A stretch of DNA of 64,000 nucleotides. Origin: Aggregatilineales bacterium (lineage in GTDB: Bacteria; Chloroflexota; Anaerolineae; Aggregatilineales; Phototrophicaceae). Below the pieces are notes generated by a model. The model made no database searches. It was not told the DNA's origin and worked only from the letters and a program-made list of their open reading frames with translations. The stretch is taken from contig JAUQWZ010000028.1 of assembly GCA_030834905.1 (NCBI GenBank), forward strand, positions 236,071 to 300,070, written 5' to 3'. Positions within the stretch are counted from its first letter, which is position 1. Each line of letters starts with the position of its first letter. Made by a program: the position numbers and the translations under genes. Below, one piece after another: positions 24,939 through 32,622 of this stretch.

Positions 24939-27227
24939 TCAGTCGCTCCGACCGCCGCCGCCTTCGCGGTTGCCGCCGAAACCACCGCGCCGGTCGCCGC
25001 CGCCGCGACGATCACCACCGCCGCGCCGGTCACCACCGCGATCTCCACCACCGCCGGGCGGACGACGATCACGGCTGCGGGCTTCTTCGGCAGTCCAGCC
25101 TTCCAGCACTGCCTGACGGCTCAGGCGTACCTTGCCATCGGGCGACACGTCGGTGACCATGATCATGATCTCGTCACCGAGCGAGACTTCCTGCTCAATC
25201 GACTCGACGCGGTGATCCGAAAGCTGCGAGATGTGAACCAAGCCATCCTTGCCCGGCAGGAACTCGACAAACGCGCCATAAGGCTCGATGCGAACCACCT
25301 TGCCGGTGTAGATGCGCCCAACTTCGGCTTCTTCGGTCATGCCGCGGATCATTTCCAGCGCCTGTGCCACCGCCGCCGAATCGCTTCCGGCGACAAAGAC
25401 GGTGCCGTCGTCCTGAATGTCGATCTTGACGCCGGTGCGTTCCTGAATGCCGCGCACGTTTTTACCGCCGGGCCCAATCACCGCGCCGATTTTCTCCGGA
25501 TTGATCTTGATCGATTCCATGCTTGGCGCGTACTCGCTCAGATTGGCACGCGGCGCGGGCAGCACCGAATGGATCAGCTCAAGGATTTGCAAACGCGCAT
25601 CCCGCGCCTGTGCCAGCGCCCGGCGCATCACGTCATCGCCCACGCCGCTGATCTTGATGTCCATCTGCAGGGCGGTGATGCCGTTTTGGGTGCCAGCGAC
25701 CTTGAAGTCCATGTCGCCCATATGGTCTTCCAGACCCTGAATGTCTGTCAGGACGGCAACCTTGTCGCCATCCTTGATCAAGCCCATCGCGATACCGGCG
25801 ACCGGGTGCTTGATCGGCACGCCCGCGTCCAGCAGCGCCAGCGTGCTGCCGCAGACGCTCCCCATCGAACTGCTGCCGTTGGAACTGAGCACTTCGCTGA
25901 CCAGACGGATGGTATACGGGAAGGTCTCTTCATCCGGGATCATCGGGCGCAGCGCCGCTTCTGCCAGCGCGCCATGACCGATCTCGCGGCGTTTTGGACC
26001 GCGCAGCGGTGAAGTTTCGCCGGTGCTGAAGGGCGGGAAATTATAGTGGTGCAGGTAGCGCTTGTTCTCTTCCGGGCTGACCGTTTCGATTTCCTGCGCA
26101 TCGCGCGGGGTGCCCAGCGTGGCGACGGTCAGGACCTGCGTCTGCCCGCGCTTGAACAAGCCGGAGCCGTGAACGCGCGGAATAATGCCAACTTCCGCCG
26201 AAAGCGGGCGGATGGTCGTATAGTCGCGTCCGTCAGGGCGCACGCCATCATCCAGAATACGGCGGCGCACTTCCTGATACATCACTTCCTCGAACGCCGA
26301 TTTCACCCGGTTCGGGTTGATCAGTAGTTCGGGGTCGGTAATGTCCTTATTGCGCTCGGCATATTCCAGCAGCAGTTCGCTGCGGATGGCGTCAATCGTC
26401 TCGTTGCGGGTCTGCTTGTCAGTCGTCTGGGCGAGGATTTCACGCACCCGGCTGCGCGTCTTTTCAAAGACCTCGTTCATCAGCGTTTCGTTGGCTTGCG
26501 CCGCGATAAACTCTGATTTCGGTTTGCCGATTTCGGCGCGCATCTGGTTCTGAAGCGCAATTGCGGGCTGGAATGCCTCGTGCGCCAGACGCAGCGCGCG
26601 CAGCATCGTCTCTTCGTCCACTTCCTGGGCGGCGCATTCCACCATATTGACCGCTTCGGCAGTCCCTGCCACGCGCAGATCAAGGACGCTGTTTTCCATC
26701 TCCGGGATGGTCGGGTTAATGACCAGTTCGCCGTTGACCATACCGATACGCGCCCCGCCAACCGGACCATTCCAGGGAATGTTCGAGATCATGATGGCAG
26801 TGCTGGCGGCGATAATGCCGAGCATATCGACCTGATGTTCCTGGTCGTGCGAGAAGGCGGTCAGGATAACCTGCACTTCGTTGCGCATGTTCTCCGGGAA
26901 CAGCGGACGCAGCGTCCGGTCGATGACACGCGAAGTCAGGATCGCCTGTTCGGTTGGTCTGCCTTCACGGCGGAAATAGCTGCCGGGGATACGCCCCGCC
27001 GCATACAGTTTTTCTTCGTAATCAACGCTCAGCGGGAAGAAATCAATCCCTTCGCGCACGCCTTTGCTCATCGTCGCCGTGGCAAAGACCAGCGTTTGCC
27101 CCAACTGCACCGTCACTGCGCCGCCTGCCTGTTCGGCAAGCCTGCCCGCTTCAATCGTAATCTCGTCATTACCGATTCGGGTCGTGTACCGATGTACAGT
27201 TCCCATACTGCTGCTGTCTGATTGCAT
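24939..27227 (-). CDS. pnp: Polyribonucleotide nucleotidyltransferase (PNPase)
   Basis: 762 residues from the ATG at 27227, preceded at five bases by GGAGG; the ATG four codons upstream has none. Phosphorolytic 3'-5' RNA exonuclease of the degradosome. Two RNase PH domains are seen (FFPLSVDYEEKLYAAGRIPGS; EVLSSNGSSSMGSVCGSTLALLDAG), then a KH domain with IGPGGKNVRGIQ (about 560) and an S1 domain with GAFVEFLPGKDGLVHISQL (about 650). The C-terminal 45 residues are an RGG-type tail (GGGDRGGDRRGGGDRR), longer and more Arg/Gly-rich than in E. coli. It follows rpsO across a highly structured 246-base spacer, the same gene order as in E. coli. Confidence 0.97.
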   Translation of the reverse strand: MQSDSSSMGTVHRYTTRIGNDEITIEAGRLAEQAGGAVTVQLGQTLVFATATMSKGVREGIDFFPLSVDYEEKLYAAGRIPGSYFRREGRPTEQAILTSRVIDRTLRPLFPENMRNEVQVILTAFSHDQEHQVDMLGIIAASTAIMISNIPWNGPVGGARIGMVNGELVINPTIPEMENSVLDLRVAGTAEAVNMVECAAQEVDEETMLRALRLAHEAFQPAIALQNQMRAEIGKPKSEFIAAQANETLMNEVFEKTRSRVREILAQTTDKQTRNETIDAIRSELLLEYAERNKDITDPELLINPNRVKSAFEEVMYQEVRRRILDDGVRPDGRDYTTIRPLSAEVGIIPRVHGSGLFKRGQTQVLTVATLGTPRDAQEIETVSPEENKRYLHHYNFPPFSTGETSPLRGPKRREIGHGALAEAALRPMIPDEETFPYTIRLVSEVLSSNGSSSMGSVCGSTLALLDAGVPIKHPVAGIAMGLIKDGDKVAVLTDIQGLEDHMGDMDFKVAGTQNGITALQMDIKISGVGDDVMRRALAQARDARLQILELIHSVLPAPRANLSEYAPSMESIKINPEKIGAVIGPGGKNVRGIQERTGVKIDIQDDGTVFVAGSDSAAVAQALEMIRGMTEEAEVGRIYTGKVVRIEPYGAFVEFLPGKDGLVHISQLSDHRVESIEQEVSLGDEIMIMVTDVSPDGKVRLSRQAVLEGWTAEEARSRDRRPPGGGGDRGGDRRGGGDRRGGGDRRGGFGGNREGGGGRSD

Positions 27228-27239
27228 TGAGTCCTCCAT

Positions 27240-27485
27240 AGATACAAAAGGACACGCCCGGCAGCCAGGGACTGGAAGGTGCTGCTAAACGATGTTTAGC
27301 CCCACGCTCCAATTCCTGCTCTCCCGGGCATGTCAGTCCTTCCAGGTCGTAATTCGGCAGCCCTGGCATAAACCGCTGCCGTATCACCATTGACTGGCAG
27401 AGTCACGTCATCGGAAAGGGCGGCGCCGACCCAGAGGATCGACGCGCGCGCCCCAACAATTTTGCGACTCACAACGAGTATGCCT
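27240..27485 (-). promoter_or_regulatory. Structured leader between rpsO and pnp
   Basis: On the minus strand the spacer contains the hairpin GCTAAAC-ATC-GTTTAGC (27284-27300), a GGCAGC/GCTGCC hairpin near 27357-27380, and two longer complementary pairs: CTGGAAGG (27338-27345) with CCTTCCAG (27272-27279), and ACATGCCCGG (27324-27333) with CCGGGCGTGT (27251-27260, one G-U). The two pairs cross each other, so they form a pseudoknot or are alternatives. Confidence 0.5.
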
Positions 27486-27755
27486 TTAACGGCGCAGCCC
27501 CAGTTTCTGTAGAATTTCACGGTAGCCGTCTGGGTTGGTCTTGCTCAGGTACTTCAGGTGGCGGCGGCGCTGACCGACTAACTTCAGCAGCCCACGCCGT
27601 GAGCTTTGATCCTGCTTATGCGCCTTCAGGTGCTCCGTTAGCTGCTGAATGCGCTGCGTGAGGAGCGCAATCTGCACTTCCGGCGAGCCGGTATCGCCTT
27701 CGGCGCGTCCGTACTGCTCGATAATCGTGTTCTTCTCGTCCTTGGTTAAAGGCAT
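27486..27755 (-). CDS. rpsO: 30S ribosomal protein S15
   Basis: 89 residues from the ATG at 27755 ([28 protein letters not shown]), the normal S15 length. The predicted -10 at 27825 rules out the longer frame that opens at 27848. The conserved [49 protein letters not shown] and [12 protein letters not shown] are all present; the H-D-S-type rRNA contacts are kept as HKQDQSSR. It binds 16S rRNA helices 20-22 early in 30S assembly. pnp lies downstream on the same strand. Confidence 0.98.
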   Translation of the reverse strand: MPLTKDEKNTIIEQYGRAEGDTGSPEVQIALLTQRIQQLTEHLKAHKQDQSSRRGLLKLVGQRRRHLKYLSKTNPDGYREILQKLGLRR

Positions 27756-27824
27756 TTCCGTCCCCATTCCTTTGGCACCAAACAAGCCGGACAGTGGCTC
27801 GTTGGTCATAGATACCTGTAGGTC

Positions 27825-27833
27825 ATTATAGCA
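27825..27833 (-). promoter_or_regulatory. rpsO extended -10 promoter
   Basis: Minus strand TTTTGCTATAATG, TGCTATAAT at 27825-27833, giving a leader of about 60 bases. Confidence 0.55.
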
Positions 27834-27871
27834 AAACAAGTTCACCACGCCAGTGCGGATGTTTTTGGGGA

Positions 27872-28009
27872 GTGGAGAAGGTCGCGGCGATCACACCCTA
27901 CACCCAACCTATGGGTGAGGCTTTGGAATCGCTCTCGGCTGAATATTCAGAGGAACAGTTGGCGCTGCTGCTCGATTTTGTCACCCGCGCCAACGCCTTC
28001 GCCGGGTAG
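27872..28009 (+). pseudogene. C-terminal remnant of a MarR-family regulator
   Basis: A 45-residue frame ending in TAG reads [20 protein letters not shown] then LSAEYSEEQLALLLDFVTRANAF, which is the last part of MarR-type regulators (the dimerisation helix that ends in DFxxRAxxF). The winged-helix portion is missing and the upstream 30 bases belong to the rpsO promoter side, so this is a truncated relic and not a working gene. Confidence 0.55.
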
Positions 28010-28040
28010 ATCATCGCCCGGACGCGCAGTGAAAAATAGG

Positions 28041-30203
28041 CTAGTTTTCGCTCAGGCGTCCGGCGCGCACCGCTTCCGCCACCAGCGTGACGGTGTGGTG
28101 GGTGCGGAACAGGCTGTACTGTCCCGGTCGCCCTGCCACCGGGTTGAGCACGTTCTCAGTCTCCATGATCGACAACCACAGCGGCAGATCCCAACGATTT
28201 GAGGAATCGACCATGCGGATGCTCTGTTCCGAGATGACCATGTTGCGCTCGTACATTTGCAGCAGCAGCCGGATGAACGCATCGCGATCCGCCAGAATGG
28301 CGTGAGAGATCGCCCCGTCCATCTCCAGCGAGATCCCCTTGGTGAAGAACTCGCTCTGCGGGTTCGGATATTCCTTCACCTCGGCGGACTCATTTTCGAT
28401 CAGATATTCGACCGAACGCTGGAACGACATGCCCCGATCAAACGCCCGCAGGCGCTTGTGCAGGCTGCCCAGCGGGCACCACGAGAACCCGCGAAAACTG
28501 GTGAACTGCTCGACGCTTACGACCACCCGGCGCACCATGTCCGCCGTTTCCGGCTCCATGCGCTCCAGTTCAGCCAGCGTAATCCCCGCCCAGTTTTCTT
28601 CCATCGGCTCCAGTTCCGGCGATTGTGTCGGCGCGGCAGGAGCCGGGTAATCGGGTCGCAGCTTGATCACCGGCACCAGGTCGTCGGGATTGTGACGGTG
28701 CGGCACCAGCTCGCGCAGCAGCACCTGTTCGCGCACCAGACAGTCGATCCAATCGGAACGCCACTGGTCGCTGTAATTCATGCCGCCGCGATCCAGCTCC
28801 CGATCCATCGCCAGCCCCTTGAGCAGGAAGCCGTAGTTGACATATTCCCAATCGCGCACGTTGAGCGTGTTCAGCACCCGCACGACGATCCGGTCACGAA
28901 TGAGCCGCGTCTTTTCGACAATTGGATGGCTGCCATCCAGCGTCAGCCGCGTGCCGCTGCTTCCCGCTGCCCGCAGGATGCCGAGCGACATCGCCTGACT
29001 GAGCAGGTCTTCGCCGCGCGCTTTGGACACAACCGCGCCAACATCAACCAACTGATCAAGCAGGCGCGAGCGCAGCAGCACGTCCGAATCCTGCTGCTGT
29101 GCCATGCGGTCGAACTGGACGACCACGCTTGACCACTGCGACGGCGTGAAGCTGGCAGCGTCGCCATCTTCATTTAACGCCATCGCCGCCAGGCTGAGTG
29201 ACTGGTGTGTCTGGAGGTTGGTGAAATCCTCGACGTACTCAATGGTGATGCTGGGGTTGTTCTCAAGCTGCCGCGCCGTACTGCCGCGCACCGCCCACAG
29301 AATGACCTGCTTGTTGCGCGTTCGCAGGCTGTTGATGACGTCGTTGAAATCCCGGTCACCGCTTGCCACAACGTAAATGTCGGCGGAGTCCGTATGTCCA
29401 GAGTCGGTCAGCACATCTTTGGCGATACGCATATCGGCGCTGTTTTTGCCCGGCAGGTTGAAGACCGGATCGATGTTTGCCATCATCAGGCGGCTGGGCG
29501 CTTCGTCGGCAACTTCCCGCCCGGAGTTATCCACCAGCGGCGGCAGGCTGCCCCGCTGTCCCCAGGGCGCGTAGGCAGCGATCTTGACGACCTGCCCATG
29601 CAGTTTCGCCTGCCGGTTGAAAGCATCAATCACCTGATCGAGATTGACGGTGTATCCCTGTTCGTTCAGGCTGATGGCGATATTCTCGAAATCGACGTAC
29701 ACCGCCACGTTTTTGGTCTGCTGGATGCCGAGCAGCGTTTCCAGAGGCTGGAAAATCACTTCGTCGGCGAACTCCGTCCCCTTCAGCACGTCGTCCGATC
29801 CCCACATGCGGATGCGGGCGTTGCGCGTCATCTTGATGCGGCGAATCAGCGGGACGAGATCCGGGCTGGTTGTCGCTAGAATCAGTTCGTCTACCGGCTC
29901 AGGATCGAATGAGAAGTAGTGCATGATCAGCGCGTCCGCCGAACTGGAGCGCCTGGGGATATCGAAGATTTCGTAGCCTGCCGCCCTGAAGACGTACTGT
30001 GGATCGACGCCGCCGCGCGTTTGCGGGTGCGCCTGCCAGTTCGCTGCCGCCACCGCCTTCAGACGGTCGGCGCTCACCAGCCCTGCTGCCAGCGCAGCCC
30101 CGCCGCGCAGACCAACGGCTAACTCTTGCAGATCCACCGAAATACCGCGTCGGCGGAAGTGCTCAAGTAAGTCATCTACGTCTACAATTAAATAGGCTGC
30201 CAT
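28041..30203 (-). CDS. Double NYN (PIN-like) domain protein
   Basis: 720 residues, ATG with TAGGA upstream. Two NYN/LabA-type nuclease domains stand in tandem. The second (about 165-325) has the full acidic set: D171 in VAVYVDFENIA, D257 in NSADMRIAKDVL and D283/D285 in VVASGDRDFNDVI. The first (about 1-150) keeps the same order, D8-D11 in IVDVDDLLEHF, D90 in SSSADALIMHY and D115 in LATTSPDLVPLI, but with weaker motifs. The C-terminal 390 residues are unrecognised, with winged-helix-like stretches and PDDLVPVIKLRP. NYN proteins are RNA-processing enzymes; the target here is unknown. A LacI-type operator-like palindrome lies about 50 bases upstream. Confidence 0.85.
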   Translation of the reverse strand: MAAYLIVDVDDLLEHFRRRGISVDLQELAVGLRGGAALAAGLVSADRLKAVAAANWQAHPQTRGGVDPQYVFRAAGYEIFDIPRRSSSADALIMHYFSFDPEPVDELILATTSPDLVPLIRRIKMTRNARIRMWGSDDVLKGTEFADEVIFQPLETLLGIQQTKNVAVYVDFENIAISLNEQGYTVNLDQVIDAFNRQAKLHGQVVKIAAYAPWGQRGSLPPLVDNSGREVADEAPSRLMMANIDPVFNLPGKNSADMRIAKDVLTDSGHTDSADIYVVASGDRDFNDVINSLRTRNKQVILWAVRGSTARQLENNPSITIEYVEDFTNLQTHQSLSLAAMALNEDGDAASFTPSQWSSVVVQFDRMAQQQDSDVLLRSRLLDQLVDVGAVVSKARGEDLLSQAMSLGILRAAGSSGTRLTLDGSHPIVEKTRLIRDRIVVRVLNTLNVRDWEYVNYGFLLKGLAMDRELDRGGMNYSDQWRSDWIDCLVREQVLLRELVPHRHNPDDLVPVIKLRPDYPAPAAPTQSPELEPMEENWAGITLAELERMEPETADMVRRVVVSVEQFTSFRGFSWCPLGSLHKRLRAFDRGMSFQRSVEYLIENESAEVKEYPNPQSEFFTKGISLEMDGAISHAILADRDAFIRLLLQMYERNMVISEQSIRMVDSSNRWDLPLWLSIMETENVLNPVAGRPGQYSLFRTHHTVTLVAEAVRAGRLSEN

Positions 30204-30253
30204 TATTCCTACCTAAAAACGTTTACCACCTGAACCCTGCTGGGACGGTGGTA

Positions 30254-30269
30254 GTGAGAGCGCTCTCAC
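30254..30269. promoter_or_regulatory. LacI-family-like operator
   Basis: Perfect 16-base palindrome GTGAGAGC/GCTCTCAC; its core TGAGAGCGCTCTCA matches the TGnnAnCGnTnnCA pattern of LacI/CcpA-type operators. It sits between the likely promoter and start codon of the double-NYN gene. Confidence 0.5.
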
Positions 30270-30582
30270 AGGGAAAACGCGGAAGTTTAATTTGAGAATG
30301 AGTTGAGTTATCCTCAATGATTTAACATGTACATTACAATAACTCTTGATTGTTCCAATTGTAACAAACACAGGCATATCAATCAAGCGCCAAGATAGAC
30401 CCGGTCTGCGCCTGTCTGATTCATAGCTGTTTCTACGTTGGATGAAGGTCATTGGTTGCAATAATCCTAATATTTCTAAATATATTCTATCACAGCAGAC
30501 CAGCATGAACAGGCAGAATATCCACCTGATCGCATTGTAGCTGGCATCTTAGCACAGGTGTATAAACAAATTGCTCACGAAA

Positions 30583-30609
30583 GAGGCGCAGCGGCTTCCT
30601 CTGCGCCTC
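30583..30609 (-). terminator. proS terminator
   Basis: 9-bp stem GAGGCGCAG/CTGCGCCTC with a nine-base loop; on the minus strand it is followed by CTTTCGTG, so the T run is short. Confidence 0.55.
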
Positions 30610-30636
30610 CCTATAGCTGATTGTAGGCGAATTCTG

Positions 30637-32076
30637 CTAATATGCTTTGGCGAAAATAGCCAGTCTCTGGGCAGGTTTGCCTGTGTAAAAGCAGGTTCCG
30701 CCGTCAGCCGGTTGGTCGAGTGGATAGCAGCGGTGGGTTGCGCCCGTCTGCGCTTTCACTTCCAGTTCGTCCTCGGTCGAGCCTGCCCACCAGCCGCGGG
30801 CGAAACCACCCTGTTCAATCACGCCGCGCAGGTCGTCGTAGGTCTTCACGTCATGCGTGTTCGCATCGCGGAAATCCGTCGCCTGCTTCAGCATATTCGC
30901 CTGCACTTCGTTGAGCAGCGCGGTTACGCTGGCGGCAATCCCTTCCTGGCTCAGGGCGCGCTTGCCTTCTTTGCCCGGAATATCGCGCCGGGCAGCGACC
31001 ACCGTTCCAGCCTGCACGTCGCGGGGACCAATTTCCAGCCGCACCGGCACGCCGCGCATTTCCCAGTCGTTGAATTTATAGCCGGGCTGGAAATCGCGTG
31101 TATCGACGCGCACGCGCACATCGGCAGCGATCAGCTCGCGCTTGAGCCGTTCAACCGACTCCATCACGACGCCGCGCTCTTCTTCGGTGCGTCCAATCGG
31201 CACGATCACCACTTGAATGGGTGCCAGACGCGGCGGCAGGCGCAAGCCCTTTTCGTCGCCGTGAGTCATGATGATGCCGCCGATCATGCGCCAGCTCAAA
31301 CCCCAGGACGTTGTCCAGCAGGTCTGAAGCTGGTTGTTGCGATCCAGGTACTGGATGTTGAAAGCGCGGGCGAAATTCTGCCCCAGATTGTGGCTGGTGC
31401 CGCTTTGCAGCGCCCGCTTGTCACCCATCATGCCTTCGATAGTGTAGGTGCGCAGCGCACCCGCGAAACGCTCGTAGTCGCTCTTCTGCCCCTTAATCAC
31501 CGGGATCGCCGCCTCGTTGATGGCGACGTCGGCGTATACATCGAGCATTTGCAGCGTCTCAGCTTCCGCTTCGGCTTCGGTGGCGTGGGCGGTATGCCCT
31601 TCCTGCCACAGAAATTCTGTCGTCCGCAGGAAAGGACGGGTGCGCATTTCCCAGCGCACGACGTTCGCCCACTGATTGATCAGCAGCGGTAGATCACGAT
31701 AGGACTGTATCCACTTGGAGAACGCCTCGCCGATGATGGTTTCCGAAGTCGGGCGCACGACCAGCGGCTCCTCAAGCACCTTACCGCCGCCGATAGTGAC
31801 CACTGCCAGCTCCGGGCTGAAGCCTTCAACATGCTCCGCCTCGCGCCGCAGGTAGCTTTCCGGGATAAACAGCGGGAAGTAAGCATTCTGATGCCCGGTT
31901 GCCTTAAAACGCTTGTCCAGGGCATGCTGCAAGCCTTCCCACAGTTCATAGCCATACGGCTTGACGATGATGCAGCCGCGCACCGGCGACTGATCGGCGA
32001 GATCGGCGCGGTAGACGATTTCGTTGTACCATTCGGAAAAATCGACGGAAGGAGACGTTAGCGCCTGTGACGACAT
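30637..32076 (-). CDS. proS: Prolyl-tRNA synthetase, archaeal/eukaryal type
   Basis: 479 residues from the ATG at 32076 (GAGG seven bases upstream); longer in-frame ATGs lack a site. It charges tRNA-Pro with proline. Class II core: VRGCIIVKPYGYELWEGLQ (motif 1 region), LVVRPTSETIIGE, RPFLRTTEFLWQEGHTAH (motif 2) and TCWTTSWGLSWRMIGGIIM/THGDEKGLRLPP. The bacterial editing (INS) domain is absent and the C-terminus carries the extension ending in CFYTGKPAQRLAIFAKAY with its terminal tyrosine, both typical of the archaeal/eukaryal-type (ProS type 3) enzyme found in several bacterial phyla. Single gene with its own terminator. Confidence 0.97.
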   Translation of the reverse strand: MSSQALTSPSVDFSEWYNEIVYRADLADQSPVRGCIIVKPYGYELWEGLQHALDKRFKATGHQNAYFPLFIPESYLRREAEHVEGFSPELAVVTIGGGKVLEEPLVVRPTSETIIGEAFSKWIQSYRDLPLLINQWANVVRWEMRTRPFLRTTEFLWQEGHTAHATEAEAEAETLQMLDVYADVAINEAAIPVIKGQKSDYERFAGALRTYTIEGMMGDKRALQSGTSHNLGQNFARAFNIQYLDRNNQLQTCWTTSWGLSWRMIGGIIMTHGDEKGLRLPPRLAPIQVVIVPIGRTEEERGVVMESVERLKRELIAADVRVRVDTRDFQPGYKFNDWEMRGVPVRLEIGPRDVQAGTVVAARRDIPGKEGKRALSQEGIAASVTALLNEVQANMLKQATDFRDANTHDVKTYDDLRGVIEQGGFARGWWAGSTEDELEVKAQTGATHRCYPLDQPADGGTCFYTGKPAQRLAIFAKAY

Positions 32077-32230
32077 CGACAGCCCTCGTTCATGGATGGA
32101 TAGTCCTACGTATGGGTTGATTATAGTCATCGAAGGGTCGGATCGTACAGAGAGGATTTTAGACGCCGCAGAAAGATGCGCGCGGCAGGGACACGATAAC
32201 GCGGTTTAACAAATTTGGACAGATATTGTT

Positions 32231-32298
32231 GTAGGGACACGATAGATCGTGTCCGTTCTTTATTTGCCAACGCGGACACGACAGTGTCGTGTCCCTAC
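32231..32298. repeat. Paired GGACACGA palindromes (BIME-like)
   Basis: GTAGGGACACGATAGATCGTGTCC and GGACACGACAGTGTCGTGTCC are set head to head around 19 bases; outer ends are GTAGGG and CCCTAC. Same architecture as 19718-19785. Confidence 0.9.
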
Positions 32299-32322
32299 GA
32301 CAGCGATCTATTGTTTAGCGCT

Positions 32323-32622
32323 CTATTCCCACGTTCTGTCGTAGTTCGTCTTGAGCTTGTCCAGCACCGCCTGACCCAGATCGATTTCGCTGATGCTGGA
32401 AAGCTGGAGCAAATAGAGCATCACGTCTGCCAGTTCGGAGGCGAGTTCTTGCTTATCGGTGGTTTCTTCGCCCCACTGGAAATGCTCCAGCACTTCGCTC
32501 GCCTCTAAAACCAGCGAGATGGCGAGGTTCTTCGGCGTCTGCGGCTTGGGCGAATCAGGATCGTACCAGCCCTTGCTGGCGACAAAGGCGTGCATGGCGG
32601 TAGTGAGTGATTGTATGTCCAT
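32323..32622 (-). CDS. MazG-like nucleotide pyrophosphohydrolase
   Basis: 99 residues. The all-alpha NTP pyrophosphatase motifs are present: LVLEASEVLEHFQW (ExxE with EASEVLE) and ELASELADVMLYLLQL (ExxD). This short single-domain form resembles the RS21-C6/dCTP-pyrophosphatase branch that hydrolyses (d)CTP or modified dNTPs to the monophosphate, a house-cleaning role; the exact nucleotide is inference. Its start codon abuts the stop of the sugar transferase gene upstream (the two genes touch), suggesting co-transcription with the polysaccharide genes. Confidence 0.9.
   Translation of the reverse strand: MDIQSLTTAMHAFVASKGWYDPDSPKPQTPKNLAISLVLEASEVLEHFQWGEETTDKQELASELADVMLYLLQLSSISEIDLGQAVLDKLKTNYDRTWE

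Larger units (their letters stand above)
30204..30636. other. AT-rich intergenic region
   Basis: About 430 bases between proS (end) and the double-NYN gene (start), clearly lower in GC. It holds a LacI-type palindrome (30254-30269), a possible promoter on the minus strand (TTGGAA-N16-TAATGT, near 30330-30357) and the proS terminator hairpin. No gene seen. Confidence 0.6.

Noticed and set aside
24960..25070. Tandem Gly/Arg coding repeats at the pnp 3' end, considered as a CRISPR-like or satellite array
   Set aside because: The repetition follows from the RGG codons of the PNPase tail; units are short, imperfect and have no spacers.
30715..30760. GGTTGGTCGAGTGGATAG segment considered as part of a tRNA
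   Set aside because: It lies within the conserved C-terminal codons of proS and no cloverleaf can be completed.
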